Assembly: GCF_014203235.1 (NCBI RefSeq)
Contig: NZ_JACHIN010000003.1
Coordinates: forward strand, 362,056-426,055
Source: Nonomuraea endophytica
Lineage (GTDB): Bacteria > Actinomycetota > Actinomycetes > Streptosporangiales > Streptosporangiaceae
DNA: 64,000 nt
Direction: 5' to 3'
The stretch's first letter is position 1; every line of letters starts with the position of its first letter. The notes below the pieces were generated by a model, which saw only the letters and a program-made list of their open reading frames with translations, did not search any database and was not told where the DNA came from. Shown in pieces: positions 19,589 to 28,711 of the stretch. Both the position numbers and the translations under genes were made by a program.

Positions 19589-20824
19589 ATGATCTCTCGT
19601 GTCCTGTCGGTGGAGCTCGCCGAGCACGCCGGGCAACGAGTCAAGATCGCCGGATGGGTTCATCGCCGCCGGCAGCTGAAATCCGTGTCGTTCCTCGTCG
19701 TACGCGACCGTGCGGGCCTGGCCCAGGCGGTCACGACCAGTCCGGACCTGCCGGGCGAGGAGAGCGTCGTCGAGATCACCGGGATCGCCACGCCCAGCGC
19801 GCAGGCGCCCGGCGGCGTGGAGATCACCGAACCCGAGATCACCGTGCTGGGCGAGGCGGCCCACCCGCCGTTCGAGCTGTTCCGGCCCGAGGTGAGCGCG
19901 GCGCTGCCGACCGTGCTCGACCACGCGCCGCTGGCCCTGCGCCATCCGGCGCTCCGCCTGCCGCTGGAGATCTCCGCGGCGAGCGTGGCGGGGTTCCGCG
20001 AGACGCTGGACCGGCTGGCGTTCACCGAGATCCACACGCCCAAGCTGGTCGAGTCGGCCACCGAGTCCGGCGCGAACGTCTTCTCCGTCGACTACTTCGG
20101 CCGCCGCGCCTACCTGGCCCAGTCGCCGCAGTTCTACAAGCAGATGATGGTCGGCGTCTTCGAGCGGGTCTACGAGGTCGGGCCCGTCTTCCGCGCCGAG
20201 CCGCACGACACCGCCCGCCACCTGGCGCAATACACCAGCCTCGACGCCGAGCTCGGCTTCGTCGCCGACCACCGCGACGTCATGGCGGTCCTGCGCGAGG
20301 CCGTCGCGGGGATGGTCGAGTCGGTACGGCGCCGCGTCTCGCGGGCCCGCGACCTGCTGCCCGAGGTGCCGGCCGAGATCCCGGCGGTGCACTTCTCCGA
20401 CGTCAGCGACGAGCCCGACCTGTCACCGGCGCGCGAGCGCGAGCTGTCGGAGTGGGCGCTGCGCGAGCACGGCTCGGACTTCCTGTTCGTCACCGGCTAC
20501 CCGATGACCAAGCGCCCCTTCTACACCCATCCCGACCCGGCGCGGCCCGGCTACTCCAACGGCTTCGACCTGTTGTTTCGCGGGCTGGAGCTGGTCACGG
20601 GCGGGCAGCGGCTGCACCGGCACGCCGACTACCTCGCCGCGCTGGCCGAGCGGGGGGAGGCGGCGGAGCCGTACCGGGGATATCTGCAGGCTTTCCGGTA
20701 CGGCATGCCGCCGCACGGCGGCTTCGCGATCGGCCTTGAGCGCTGGACGGCCCGGCTGACCGGCGCGGCGAACATCAGGCAGGCGACTCTGTTCCCGCGC
20801 GACCTGCATCGCCTCTCGCCTTAG
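19589..20824 (+). CDS. aspS: archaeal-type aspartyl-tRNA synthetase (possibly non-discriminating, Asp/Asn)
   Basis: 411 residues, much shorter than the about 590-residue bacterial AspRS and without its GAD insertion domain. An OB-fold anticodon domain ([20 protein letters not shown]) is followed by a class II core: motif 2 region [26 protein letters not shown], and motif 3 [15 protein letters not shown]. This is the archaeal/AspS2 branch, many members of which charge both tRNA-Asp and tRNA-Asn for the amidotransferase route. ATG 19589 is preferred over GTG 19586 because GAGGAG (19578-19583) is then 5 nt away. It is preceded by an Asp T-box, and its last 50 nt overlap the convergent transporter gene. 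Confidence 0.92.
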   Translation: MISRVLSVELAEHAGQRVKIAGWVHRRRQLKSVSFLVVRDRAGLAQAVTTSPDLPGEESVVEITGIATPSAQAPGGVEITEPEITVLGEAAHPPFELFRPEVSAALPTVLDHAPLALRHPALRLPLEISAASVAGFRETLDRLAFTEIHTPKLVESATESGANVFSVDYFGRRAYLAQSPQFYKQMMVGVFERVYEVGPVFRAEPHDTARHLAQYTSLDAELGFVADHRDVMAVLREAVAGMVESVRRRVSRARDLLPEVPAEIPAVHFSDVSDEPDLSPARERELSEWALREHGSDFLFVTGYPMTKRPFYTHPDPARPGYSNGFDLLFRGLELVTGGQRLHRHADYLAALAERGEAAEPYRGYLQAFRYGMPPHGGFAIGLERWTARLTGAANIRQATLFPRDLHRLSP

Positions 20825-22304
20825 GCATCCAGAGGGCCACCACGGCGCCCAGCAGGCAGAGCACGGCGGTCACCAGGAACATCTCGGTGTATTCCACGTG
20901 CAGGGCCGCCTTCACCTTCGCGGTGTAGACGGCCAGCTGCTGGGCGTAGGTGGCCGCGTCGACGCCGACGGGCAGCGGGGTGTCGAGGTCGGCGGTCAGC
21001 GACTGGAAGCGGTAGAAGCCCCAGGCGGACACGCCCGCGATGCCGATGAGCATGCCCATCATCCTGGCCACGACGACGGCGGCGGAGGCGACGCCGTGCT
21101 GGACGGCCGGGGTCACACGCAGCACGGCGGCCGAGATGGGCGCGATGACCAGGCCCAGGCCGAGGCCGGCGACGATGAGCGCGAGGTCGATCGGGTGCCC
21201 GGTCAGGTCGAGCGGCCAGCGGTTCATCAGCACGTAGCCCACGGCGGCGATGAGCAGGCCGGCGACGGTGACCGGGCGGTCGCCGAGCCTGCGGGCCAGC
21301 ACGCCGCCGAGCACCGCGCCGACCGGCAGCGCGATGAGGAAGCGGCCCAGCACCAGCGAGCCTTCCAGCGCGTCCAGGCCCAGCAGCGTCTGCGCGGTGA
21401 ACTGCACGAACACCATGGTGACCAGCAGCGCGGCACCGGCGAGGAAGCTGACGCCGAGCGTGGCCAGCAGCGGGCCCTTGCGGGTGCCGGCCAGGTCGAG
21501 CAGGCGTACCGGGGAGCGGATCTCCCACCAGACGAACACCGCGCCGACGGCGAGGCCGGCGGCGATCGCCGGCAGGCCCCAGGGCGGCAGGATCGCCTTG
21601 GCCGGGTCGTTGTTGTAGAAGCCGACGACGAGCAGGGCCAGCGCGAGCGCGAGCAGGGCGCCGCCCACGGTGTCGATCTTGGCTGCCGCCGGGGCGACCG
21701 GGACCGCCGGGCGGCCGGGAACGGTGCGCTGCACGGCGATCGCGGCCAGTGCGGCCAGCGGGAGGTTGATCCAGAAGATGGCGTGCCAGCCGCCCAGCTC
21801 CACCCCGAACAGCTGGAAGGCCGGGACCAGGGCCAGCACGCCGCCGTAGAGCGGGCCCAGGGCGCTGCCGAGCTCCTGGGCGGCGCCGACCGCGCCCAGG
21901 GCGACGGGGCGCTCGCGCTCGTCCCACAGGTCGCCGATGAGCGCCATCGTGATCGGCAGCAGCGCGCCGCCCGCGATGCCCTGCAGGGCGCGCCCGCCCA
22001 CGACCATGGGCAGCGATCCGGCCAGCGCGGTCAGCAGGGAGCCCAGCGCGAACACCGCCAGGCAGGCGTGGATCAGGGGACGCTGGCCGTAGCGGTCGGA
22101 CAGTTGCCCGAGCAGCGGCATCGCGGCGATGTAGCCGAGCAGGAAGCCGGTCACCACCGGCGTGGCCCGCTCCAGGTGGTTCAGCGGCACGCCGACCTCG
22201 GTGGCGATGTCGATCAGGACGGTCACCACGACGTAGGCGTCGAGGGCGGCCAGCAGCACCACCGTCCCGCCCACGCCGAGGGCGACCCGGCGCGCCGTCT
22301 TCAT
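20775..22304 (-). CDS. MFS transporter, DHA2/P55-like, partner of LprG-like lipoprotein
   Basis: 509 residues with 12-14 predicted membrane helices. MFS marks include [14 protein letters not shown] after helix 2 and [20 protein letters not shown]. It starts at ATG 22304, overlapping the lipoprotein stop (ATGA), the same gene pairing as lprG-Rv1410c (P55) of Mycobacterium tuberculosis, where the two proteins move triacylglycerols to the outer envelope and affect drug resistance. Assignment to P55 function rests on this pairing plus family membership, and generic multidrug efflux remains possible. The 3' end runs 50 nt into the aspS coding region on the other strand. Confidence 0.87.
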   Translation of the reverse strand: MKTARRVALGVGGTVVLLAALDAYVVVTVLIDIATEVGVPLNHLERATPVVTGFLLGYIAAMPLLGQLSDRYGQRPLIHACLAVFALGSLLTALAGSLPMVVGGRALQGIAGGALLPITMALIGDLWDERERPVALGAVGAAQELGSALGPLYGGVLALVPAFQLFGVELGGWHAIFWINLPLAALAAIAVQRTVPGRPAVPVAPAAAKIDTVGGALLALALALLVVGFYNNDPAKAILPPWGLPAIAAGLAVGAVFVWWEIRSPVRLLDLAGTRKGPLLATLGVSFLAGAALLVTMVFVQFTAQTLLGLDALEGSLVLGRFLIALPVGAVLGGVLARRLGDRPVTVAGLLIAAVGYVLMNRWPLDLTGHPIDLALIVAGLGLGLVIAPISAAVLRVTPAVQHGVASAAVVVARMMGMLIGIAGVSAWGFYRFQSLTADLDTPLPVGVDAATYAQQLAVYTAKVKAALHVEYTEMFLVTAVLCLLGAVVALWMPKARGDAGRAGTESPA

Positions 22305-22945
22305 CCCGCGGGCGGGGTGATCGTGACCGGGGCGTCGTAGTCGCTGAACGAGACGATCACCGAGCCGTCCTGCAGCGGCAGGGTGGCCTTGGTCAGGCGG
22401 GAGGAGGCCTTGTCGACCAGGAGCTGGCCGTTGACGCCCTGGGCGACGCCGGGGATCAGCTTGCCCAGGACCTCGGGCGAGAAGGTGGCCGCGACCTTGT
22501 ACGCCGTGCCCTCCTCACCCTCGACCCGGGGGTCGGTGGCCGTCGACAGGAGCTTGGCGATGCCCTCGCCGGGCGACAGGATCAGCGACGGGTCGTAGAT
22601 CTGGGCCAGGTCCTTCTTCGACATCTTCTGGAAGCCGCCGGTGGGGCCCTTGAAGTGGACGGTGTCGCCGACCACGAAGAAGCTGATCTCCTGCAGGCTG
22701 CCGAGCACCTCGATGGTGAGCGTGCCGTCGGCGTCGCCGGCGGAGGTCAGCCGGCCGTCGGCCTTGCGTATCTGCACCTTGGGCTTGCCCTCGGTGGCGA
22801 TCGCGAACGAGGCGGACTTGACCACCTTCATCGCCTCGGCGGACTTCTTCATCAGGTCGGGACCGCTGGGCAGCGCCGCTCCGCCGCCGGACGAGCAGGC
22901 CGCGGCCAGCGCTAGAGCAAGGACGATCAGCAGCTTTCTCAGCAT
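22301..22945 (-). CDS. LppX/LprAFG-family lipoprotein (LprG-like)
   Basis: 214 residues from ATG 22945; a longer open frame upstream overlaps the MarR gene and is a shadow. The signal peptide [17 protein letters not shown] ends in a lipobox with the acylated Cys at residue 17, followed by a Ser/Gly linker. The body ([20 protein letters not shown] through ITPPAG) fits the LolA-like LprG/LppX fold, a half-barrel that holds lipids. It is coupled to the P55-like transporter and preceded by a MarR regulator gene 59 nt away, so the three probably form one operon. Confidence 0.87.
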   Translation of the reverse strand: MLRKLLIVLALALAAACSSGGGAALPSGPDLMKKSAEAMKVVKSASFAIATEGKPKVQIRKADGRLTSAGDADGTLTIEVLGSLQEISFFVVGDTVHFKGPTGGFQKMSKKDLAQIYDPSLILSPGEGIAKLLSTATDPRVEGEEGTAYKVAATFSPEVLGKLIPGVAQGVNGQLLVDKASSRLTKATLPLQDGSVIVSFSDYDAPVTITPPAG

Positions 22946-23004
22946 GTCCGGATCGTAGCGAGCGTGCGGGAGCCGCCGGGCCGGTCGCCGATATCGGTTG
23001 GGTG

Positions 23005-23463
23005 TCAGCGCAACTTCTTGAGGTGCTCCACGATCGGCGTGTACGCGGCGTCGAGCTCGTCGAGCTGGTCGTCGGTGAGCCGGTCCACGAAGTGCTCGCG
23101 GACGCTGGCCACGTGGTGGGGCGCCACCCGCTGGATCGTCTCCCAGCCCTGCTCGGTGAGCACTGCGAACGTTCCACGACGGTCGTCGCGGCAGTCCTCC
23201 CTGACCACCAGGCCCTTGGCCTCCATGCGGGAGATCTGGTGCGACAGGCGGCTGCGTGACTGGATCGTGGCGTCGGCCAGGTCGCTCATCCGCATCCTGC
23301 GCTCCGGGCTCTCGGAGAGGTTGACCAGGATCTCGTAGTCGTTGAGCGACAACTCGAACTCCTGCAACTCCCGATCGAGGCGGTGCATCAGCAGCTTGTG
23401 CAGAGCGAGATGAGCACGCCATGCGCGCTGCTCGGTGTCGGTCAGCCAACGAGGGGCGTTCAT
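23005..23463 (-). CDS. MarR-family transcriptional regulator
   Basis: 152 residues. The winged-helix region includes LNDYEILVNLSESPERRMRM, DLADATIQSRSRLSHQISRM (recognition helix) and the wing REDCRDDRRGTFAVLTEQG. It is the first gene of a probable marR-lipoprotein-transporter transcript and likely regulates it. The start is ATG 23463. The divergent region to the cation transporter (197 bp) carries a direct repeat GCTCACGTAG at 23619 and 23641. Confidence 0.9.
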   Translation of the reverse strand: MNAPRWLTDTEQRAWRAHLALHKLLMHRLDRELQEFELSLNDYEILVNLSESPERRMRMSDLADATIQSRSRLSHQISRMEAKGLVVREDCRDDRRGTFAVLTEQGWETIQRVAPHHVASVREHFVDRLTDDQLDELDAAYTPIVEHLKKLR

Positions 23464-23660
23464 GATCTCAATCTACCTCTCGCGAGCGCCTGCTCCCCTC
23501 CTCAAACCCTCCCGGACCTGTGTCGAAACCCGCATACCCATGTGTTCCCGGAGCCGCTTCGCGCTTTGGTGCGCGCTTTCGTGGGCGCTTCGTTGTGGAG
23601 TCACCTGATTTCGAAGCTGCTCACGTAGCGTTTCAAGATCGCTCACGTAGAGTGAGGCTC

Positions 23661-24584
23661 ATGGCGGAGGGTGCGGGGGAGAGCTTCTGGACGGTGCTGG
23701 TCGCGGGCCTGGCCAATCTGGCCATCGCCGTGGCCAAGCTGGTCGCGGGCCTGATCAGCGGATCCGCCGCGATGCTGTCGGAGGCGGCCCACTCGGCCGC
23801 CGACACGGTGACGGAGGTCCTGCTCCTGGTCGCGGTCCGGCAGACGGGCAAACCGGCCGATCGCCGCCATCCTTTCGGGTACGGCAAGGCCGGCTTCTTC
23901 TGGGCGATGATGGCGGCGGTGGCCACGCTGGTGGGCGGGGCGGGGTTCTCCATCACGCATGGGGTGCACACGATCGTCCACGGCGAGTCGCTGGGCGACT
24001 TCACCCTCTCCTACGTGGTGCTGGCGGTGTCGTTCGTCATAGAAAGTGTCTCGTTCCTGAAGGGGTTCTCCCAGGCGCGCCGGGAGGCGCGGCGGTGGGG
24101 GATCGGGCCGGTGCGGCTGGTCGCCCGCACCTCCGACACCGCGCTCAAGGCGGTCATGCTGGAGGACGCCGCCGCGCTGGCCGGGCTGCTCATCGCGGCG
24201 GGCGGGCTGCTGGGTTCGCAGCTCAGCGGGTCGGCGCTGTGGGACGGGGCGGCGTCGGTCGCGATCGGGGTGCTGCTGCTGGTCGTGGCGGTGGCGTTGA
24301 TCGCGGCCAACGTCTCGCTGCTGATCGGGCAGGCGGCGCCGAGGGTGGTGGAGACGGAGATCCGGGCCCTGCTGCTGGCCCAGCCGGAGGTGGCCGACGT
24401 GGTCGAGCTGCTGACCATGTATCTGGGGCCCGGGCGGCTGCTGGTCGCCGCCAAGATCGACTTCGACGACTCGGCGAGCGCGGCCGGGGTGGAGATCGCG
24501 TGTGACCAGGTGGACCGGCGGCTGCGCGCGCACGTGCCCACGATCTCCCAGGTCTTCCTCGATCCGACGCCGACCCGTCGCTAG
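23661..24584 (+). CDS. cation diffusion facilitator family transporter
   Basis: 307 residues from ATG 23661, preceded by GTGAGG; the open frame upstream is intergenic. Six membrane helices and a short cytoplasmic C-terminal domain are expected. CDF marks are SEAAHSAADT in helix 2, HPFGYGKAG in the following loop, and MLEDAAALAGL in helix 5. In helix 2 an HxxxD pair (H-S-A-A-D) takes the metal-binding position, as in zinc transporters. It exports Zn2+, Co2+ or a similar divalent ion in exchange for protons; the metal is not fixed by sequence. Confidence 0.9.
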   Translation: MAEGAGESFWTVLVAGLANLAIAVAKLVAGLISGSAAMLSEAAHSAADTVTEVLLLVAVRQTGKPADRRHPFGYGKAGFFWAMMAAVATLVGGAGFSITHGVHTIVHGESLGDFTLSYVVLAVSFVIESVSFLKGFSQARREARRWGIGPVRLVARTSDTALKAVMLEDAAALAGLLIAAGGLLGSQLSGSALWDGAASVAIGVLLLVVAVALIAANVSLLIGQAAPRVVETEIRALLLAQPEVADVVELLTMYLGPGRLLVAAKIDFDDSASAAGVEIACDQVDRRLRAHVPTISQVFLDPTPTRR

Positions 24585-24650
24585 GGCTGGCCGGAACTTT
24601 TCGGATATTGGCCTTCCGGCCACTCGTGGCGTCGTGGTGACCCCGAAATG

Positions 24651-24681
24651 ATTGCAAGCGCCTCATAAAGGCGTTCGCAAT
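24651..24681. promoter_or_regulatory. 13-bp-arm inverted repeat in the leader of the MFS gene
   Basis: ATTGCAAGCGCCT (24651-24663) and AGGCGTTCGCAAT (24669-24681) are complementary at 11 of 13 positions around CATAA. It lies 20 nt before the MFS start codon. Length and symmetry suit a TetR- or MarR-type operator or an RNA hairpin near the ribosome site. Confidence 0.45.
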
Positions 24682-24700
24682 ACAACGGAGGTACGGAGAC

Positions 24701-25861
24701 ATGCCCATCGGGCTTCTCGCCCTCGCCCTCGGGGGCTTCGGCATCGGACTCACCGAGTTCGGCATCATCGGACTGCTGCCCGAGGTGGCCGCCGACTTCG
24801 GCGTGAGCGAGCAGGCGGCCGGCTACCTGGTCTCCGGCTACGCGCTGAGCGTCGCCGCCGGTGCCCTCGCGCTCACCGCGGCGACGGCTCGCTTCGACCG
24901 CAAGAAGGTCCTGCTGGCGTTGATGGTGCTGTTCATCGTGGGCAACCTGACCTCGGCCCTGGCGACCGCCTACGGCACCATGATGATCGGCCGTGTCGTC
25001 GCGGCCCTGTGCCACGGCGCCTTCTTCGGCGTCGGGTCCGTGGTGGCCGCCGACATGGTTCCCGAGGGCCGCCGGGCCGGCGCCATCGCGCTGATGTTCG
25101 GCGGGCTCACCGCGGCCAACGTGCTCGGCGTTCCCCTCGGCACCCTGCTCGGCCAGCAGCTCGGCTGGCGCGCCACGTTCTGGGCCATCACCGTGATCGG
25201 CGTCGTCGCCCTGGCCGGAATCCACCTGCTCGTCCCCTCTGCCCCGCCGCCAGCCAGGACCGGCCTGCGCGGCGAGCTGGCCGCGTTCCGCCGCCCCCAG
25301 GTCTGGCTGTCGGCTGCGGTCACGGTGCTGGCGTTCGGCGGCATGTTCGGCGCGTTCACCTACATCGCCTTCACCCTCACCGAGGTCACCGGCTTCGCCG
25401 CCGCCACGGTCCCCTGGCTCCTGGTCCTGTTCGGCGCGGGCACGTTCGCCGGCAACTACGCCGGCGGCAAACTGGCCGACCGCGCCCTGACCCCGTCGCT
25501 GGCCGCCATCCTGGCCGCTCTCACCGTGGTCCTGGCCGTCTTCGCGCTGACCGCGGGCAGCAAGCCCATGACCGTCCTGTCGCTGCTGCTGATGGGCGCC
25601 GTCGGCCTCGCCACCGCGCCCGGCCTGCAGGTGCGCATCATGAGCCACGCCCAGGACGCGCCCACGCTGGCCTCCGGCGCCAACATCGCCGCCTTCAACG
25701 TCGGCAACGCCCTCGGCGCCTGGCTGAGCGGCCTCGCGCTGGCCGGCGGGCTGGGCTTCGTCGCGCCGTTGTGGGTCGGCGCCGCCGTGACGGCCGCGGG
25801 CCTCGTCGTCCTGGCCTTCGCGTCGGTACGGCCCCGCCGTCCGACCCCATCGATGTCCTGA
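24701..25861 (+). CDS. MFS transporter, DHA1 (Cmx/AraJ-like) exporter
   Basis: 386 residues, 12 predicted helices, starting MPIGLLALALGGFGIGLTEF, the typical opening of DHA1 chloramphenicol/arabinose-efflux-like exporters. Further marks are GYLVSGYALSVAAGALALTA and GRVVAALCHGAFFGVGSVVA. CGGAGG lies 9-14 nt before ATG 24701. It stands alone between the CDF gene and the mce operon, preceded by a long inverted repeat that may bind an unlinked regulator. The substrate is unknown. Confidence 0.88.
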   Translation: MPIGLLALALGGFGIGLTEFGIIGLLPEVAADFGVSEQAAGYLVSGYALSVAAGALALTAATARFDRKKVLLALMVLFIVGNLTSALATAYGTMMIGRVVAALCHGAFFGVGSVVAADMVPEGRRAGAIALMFGGLTAANVLGVPLGTLLGQQLGWRATFWAITVIGVVALAGIHLLVPSAPPPARTGLRGELAAFRRPQVWLSAAVTVLAFGGMFGAFTYIAFTLTEVTGFAAATVPWLLVLFGAGTFAGNYAGGKLADRALTPSLAAILAALTVVLAVFALTAGSKPMTVLSLLLMGAVGLATAPGLQVRIMSHAQDAPTLASGANIAAFNVGNALGAWLSGLALAGGLGFVAPLWVGAAVTAAGLVVLAFASVRPRRPTPSMS

Positions 25862-25878
25862 TCCACAGTGGTAACGGG

Positions 25879-25907
25879 GTTGTCACATTTCGTGGTGGGC
25901 TGACAAC
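25879..25907. promoter_or_regulatory. inverted repeat GTTGTCA-N15-TGACAAC upstream of the mce operon
   Basis: Perfect 7-bp arms at 25879-25885 and 25901-25907 in the 184-bp gap before the first mce gene. Arm spacing of two helical turns suits a dimeric TetR- or GntR-type repressor. No regulator gene is adjacent to the operon, so any such control would act from elsewhere. Confidence 0.4.
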
Positions 25908-26019
25908 AGGTGAGCCGGGTCTCATAGCTTTTGCGCAAATTCAGTAGAAAGCATCGACCTACTGGACAACTCGTCAGTAAGGTGACTGCTCCGGAGTCGC
26001 CCCGGTTCACGAGGTGGTC

Positions 26020-26046
26020 ATGACGGTAACCAAGGCGGAGCGCTGA
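26020..26046 (+). CDS. possible 8-codon leader peptide (MTVTKAER) coupled to the first mce permease
   Basis: ATG 26020 opens eight codons ending at TGA 26044-26046, whose last base is the first base of the permease ATG (TGATG). A stop codon at 25978-25980 closes the frame upstream, so it is not the end of a longer gene. The ribosome site of the permease lies inside it (GGCGGAG). It could be chance. Confidence 0.25.
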   Translation: MTVTKAER

Positions 26047-26831
26047 TGGCCGGTTACGTCGGCCGGAAGGCCGGTTCGGCCCTGGGACAGGTGGGTGAGC
26101 TTTTCGTCATCGTCCTGGAGGGCCTGCGGCGTACCTGGGACGTCAAGAGCTGGTGGTGGGAGTTCGTCGATCAGTGCTGGTTCCTGGCCCGGGTGACGAG
26201 TGTGCCGGTGCTCCTGGTCTCGCTGCCGCTCGGCGCCACCGTCGCCCTCCAGGTGGGCGAGCTGGCCTGGCAGCTCGGCGCCGCCTCGGCCACCGGCAGC
26301 GCCGTCTTCGTCGGCCTGATCCGCGAGGTCGCCCCGCTGGCCAGCGCCCTGCTCATCGCCGGCGCCGGGGGCAGCGCCATGACCTCCGACATCGGCGCCC
26401 GCCACATCCGCGACGAGCTGAGCGCGATGGAGGTCATGTCGGTCAACCCCATCCACCGGCTGGTCACGCCGCGCATGTGGGCGGCCAGCACCGTCGCCGT
26501 GTGCCTGTGCCCACTGGTCATCCTGGCCGGAGCCTCGGGCGGCTACTTCTTCAACGTCGTCGTCCAGGGCGTCACCCCCGGCGCGTACTTCGACGGCGCG
26601 CTCTCGCTCGTCGTCGGCTCCGACCTCTACGTCACCCTCTTCAAGGCGTGGGTGTTCGGCTTCATCGCCGCCGCCGTCGCCTGCTACAAGGGCATGACCT
26701 GCGCGACCAGCCCGGTCGGCGTCGGTCGGGCGGTCAACCAGTCCACCGTGGTCACGTTCATGCTGGTCTTCGCGTTCAACTACGTGATCTCCGCCGTCTA
26801 CTTCCTCGCCTACCCGCCCAAGGCGCTGTGA
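26046..26831 (+). CDS. MlaE/YrbE-family ABC permease, first of two
   Basis: 261 residues with about five or six membrane segments. Family signatures are LIREVAPLASALLIAGAGGS, ARHIRDELSAMEVMSVNPI and RVMAAS-type LVTPRMWAAS. YrbE permeases form the inner-membrane channel of Mce lipid importers and pair with an Mkl/MlaF ATPase, which is not encoded in this window. The start overlaps a tiny upstream open frame and its stop overlaps the next gene as TGATG. Confidence 0.92.
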   Translation: MAGYVGRKAGSALGQVGELFVIVLEGLRRTWDVKSWWWEFVDQCWFLARVTSVPVLLVSLPLGATVALQVGELAWQLGAASATGSAVFVGLIREVAPLASALLIAGAGGSAMTSDIGARHIRDELSAMEVMSVNPIHRLVTPRMWAASTVAVCLCPLVILAGASGGYFFNVVVQGVTPGAYFDGALSLVVGSDLYVTLFKAWVFGFIAAAVACYKGMTCATSPVGVGRAVNQSTVVTFMLVFAFNYVISAVYFLAYPPKAL

Positions 26832-27685
26832 TGGCCACCCGTACGGCGGGCCTCAGGTTCGCCCGGCAGGGCCGGGAGATCGGCGAGAAGTTCGCCACGC
26901 TCGCCGACTGGCCGTTGTTCGTCTGGCGGGTGGTGTTCTACTCCGTACGCGACATCGTCCTGCGCCTGCGCTACTTCAAGGTCGTCATGCGGCAGGTCAG
27001 CGATGTCGTGATCGGCGTGGGCGCCACGGTCATCGGCGGCGGCATGATCTTCGTGGTGTTCACGATGGCCTTCGTCGTCGGCGCCACCGTCGGGCTCCAG
27101 GGCTACCAGGGGCTCCAGGCGATCGGCGCCGAGTCGTTCATGGGCCTGGTGGGCAGCTTCGCCAACGTCCGCGAGATCACGCCGATCATCGCGGCCACGG
27201 CGCTGGCCGCCCAGGTCGGCTCGGCGTTCACGGCGGAGCTGGGCGCGATGCGGATCTCGGAGGAGATCGACGCGCTGGAGGTGATGGGCATCAACGCCTT
27301 CACCTACCTGATCTGCACCCGGGTGGTGGCGGCGCTGCTGGCGCTGATGCCGATCTACCTGATCGCGTTGTTCGCCAGCTTCTTCGCCACCCGGCTGATG
27401 AGCACGGTGCTGTTCGGCCTGGCGCCCGGCGTCTACGACTACTACTTCTACCTGTATCTCCCGGTCAGCGACATCGTGTTCAGCGTCGCCAAGGTCGGGG
27501 TGTTCGCGTTCACGGTCATCGTCATCCACTGCTACCACGGCTTCTACGCCACCGGCGGCCCGGTCGGCGTGGGGGTCGCGGCCGGGCGCGCGATCCGCCA
27601 GTCGATCGTCACGATCGTCCTGCTCAACCTGCTGTTGTCGTACCTGTTCTGGGGTGGCGGCGGCAGCGTGAAGCTGACGGGGTGA
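26831..27685 (+). CDS. MlaE/YrbE-family ABC permease, second of two
   Basis: 284 residues from ATG 26831, overlapping the preceding stop; the longer frame upstream is a shadow. Features include FANVREITPIIAATALAAQV and GAMRISEEIDALEVMGINAF, matching the first permease. An N-terminal basic stretch of about 50 residues precedes the membrane domain. The two paralogous permeases are expected to heterodimerise, as in mycobacterial YrbEA/YrbEB. Confidence 0.92.
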   Translation: MATRTAGLRFARQGREIGEKFATLADWPLFVWRVVFYSVRDIVLRLRYFKVVMRQVSDVVIGVGATVIGGGMIFVVFTMAFVVGATVGLQGYQGLQAIGAESFMGLVGSFANVREITPIIAATALAAQVGSAFTAELGAMRISEEIDALEVMGINAFTYLICTRVVAALLALMPIYLIALFASFFATRLMSTVLFGLAPGVYDYYFYLYLPVSDIVFSVAKVGVFAFTVIVIHCYHGFYATGGPVGVGVAAGRAIRQSIVTIVLLNLLLSYLFWGGGGSVKLTG

Positions 27686-28710
27686 GGGGCATGGGACGCA
27701 AGGAGCTCACCCTGCCCACCCGGATGGCGATCGCCGCCCTCGTGGTCGTGGCGCTGGTGGCGGCGACGGTCTTCATCGTGCGCAACGCCTCCCAGGTGAG
27801 CGGGACCCGGATCGACGCGGTCTTCGGCCGCGCCGGGCAGGGCATGGACTCGAACTCGCCGGTCAAGATCCGCGGCATCACCGTGGGCGACGTGACCGGC
27901 GTCTCGCTCAACGCCAAGGGGCAGGCGGTGGTGACCATGCACCTGCAGCCGGGCGTGCGGGTGCCGCAGTCGGCGGTCGCCTCGATCGAGCCGACGTCGG
28001 TGTTCGGGCCCAAGTACGTCAACCTGAAGCTCGGCTCGGGGGAGGGGGCGGGGCCGTACCTCGGCAGCGGGGCGATCATCACGAAGACCGAGGACCCGCT
28101 GGACCTGTCCGACACGCTCGGCGACGCCTACCGCGGCCTGGACGCGGTCGACCCGCGCGAGGTCACGGTCATCGTGCACACGCTCGCCAAGGGCCTGGAG
28201 GGACAGGGCGAGGACCTGCGCGAGCTGATCGACGACGCGGGCACGGTCGTCGGCGTCGCGCACAAGCACCGAGGGCTGGCCCAGCGGTTCCTGCGCGACA
28301 CGGCCGCCCTGTCGGGCGCGCTGGCCGACAAGGGCGACGAGCTCGTGGCCATCAGCGAGGACGTCAACACCATCACCCCCGACCTGCTCAAACGGGCCGA
28401 CAAGGTACGCGCCCTGCTCAAGGAGATGACCGACATCTCCGACCTGACCGCGCACGGCCTGCGCAAACACCGGCAGAACCTGCGCGCCGGCGTGCACTCC
28501 GGCGAGCGGGTGGCCGCGCTCATCTACGCCCAGCTCGGCCTGGCCGGAGACGGCGTACGCGGGCTGCGCACGCTCGTGGACCTGCTCAACGAGCTGATCG
28601 AGGCGCCGGGACCGGGCGGCGCCCGGCAGATCCAGGTGGAGGCGTTCGTCTCGACCGACATCTGCGAGCTGATCGTCGGCGCCTGCGGCCCGACGGACGG
28701 GAGGCGCTGA
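27682..28710 (+). CDS. MceA-type substrate-binding protein
   Basis: 342 residues: a short cytoplasmic start, one membrane anchor (residues about 14-32, AIAALVVVALVAATVFIV), an MCE beta-barrel domain (about 40-118, VSGTRIDAVFGRAGQGMDSN, NSPVKIRGITVGDVTGVSL), then a helical domain of about 200 residues that in Mce complexes forms the tunnel. GTG 27682 overlaps the permease stop; ATG 27691 is an alternative start. It is the first of six mce genes in order A-F. Confidence 0.92.
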   Translation: MRGMGRKELTLPTRMAIAALVVVALVAATVFIVRNASQVSGTRIDAVFGRAGQGMDSNSPVKIRGITVGDVTGVSLNAKGQAVVTMHLQPGVRVPQSAVASIEPTSVFGPKYVNLKLGSGEGAGPYLGSGAIITKTEDPLDLSDTLGDAYRGLDAVDPREVTVIVHTLAKGLEGQGEDLRELIDDAGTVVGVAHKHRGLAQRFLRDTAALSGALADKGDELVAISEDVNTITPDLLKRADKVRALLKEMTDISDLTAHGLRKHRQNLRAGVHSGERVAALIYAQLGLAGDGVRGLRTLVDLLNELIEAPGPGGARQIQVEAFVSTDICELIVGACGPTDGRR

Positions 28711-28711
28711 G

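Noticed and set aside
23619..23650. Direct repeat GCTCACGTAG (two copies, 22-bp period) before the cation transporter as a metal-regulator site
   Set aside because: Only 10 bp, not palindromic and unlike known Zur, ArsR or CsoR sites; recorded but too weak to call.
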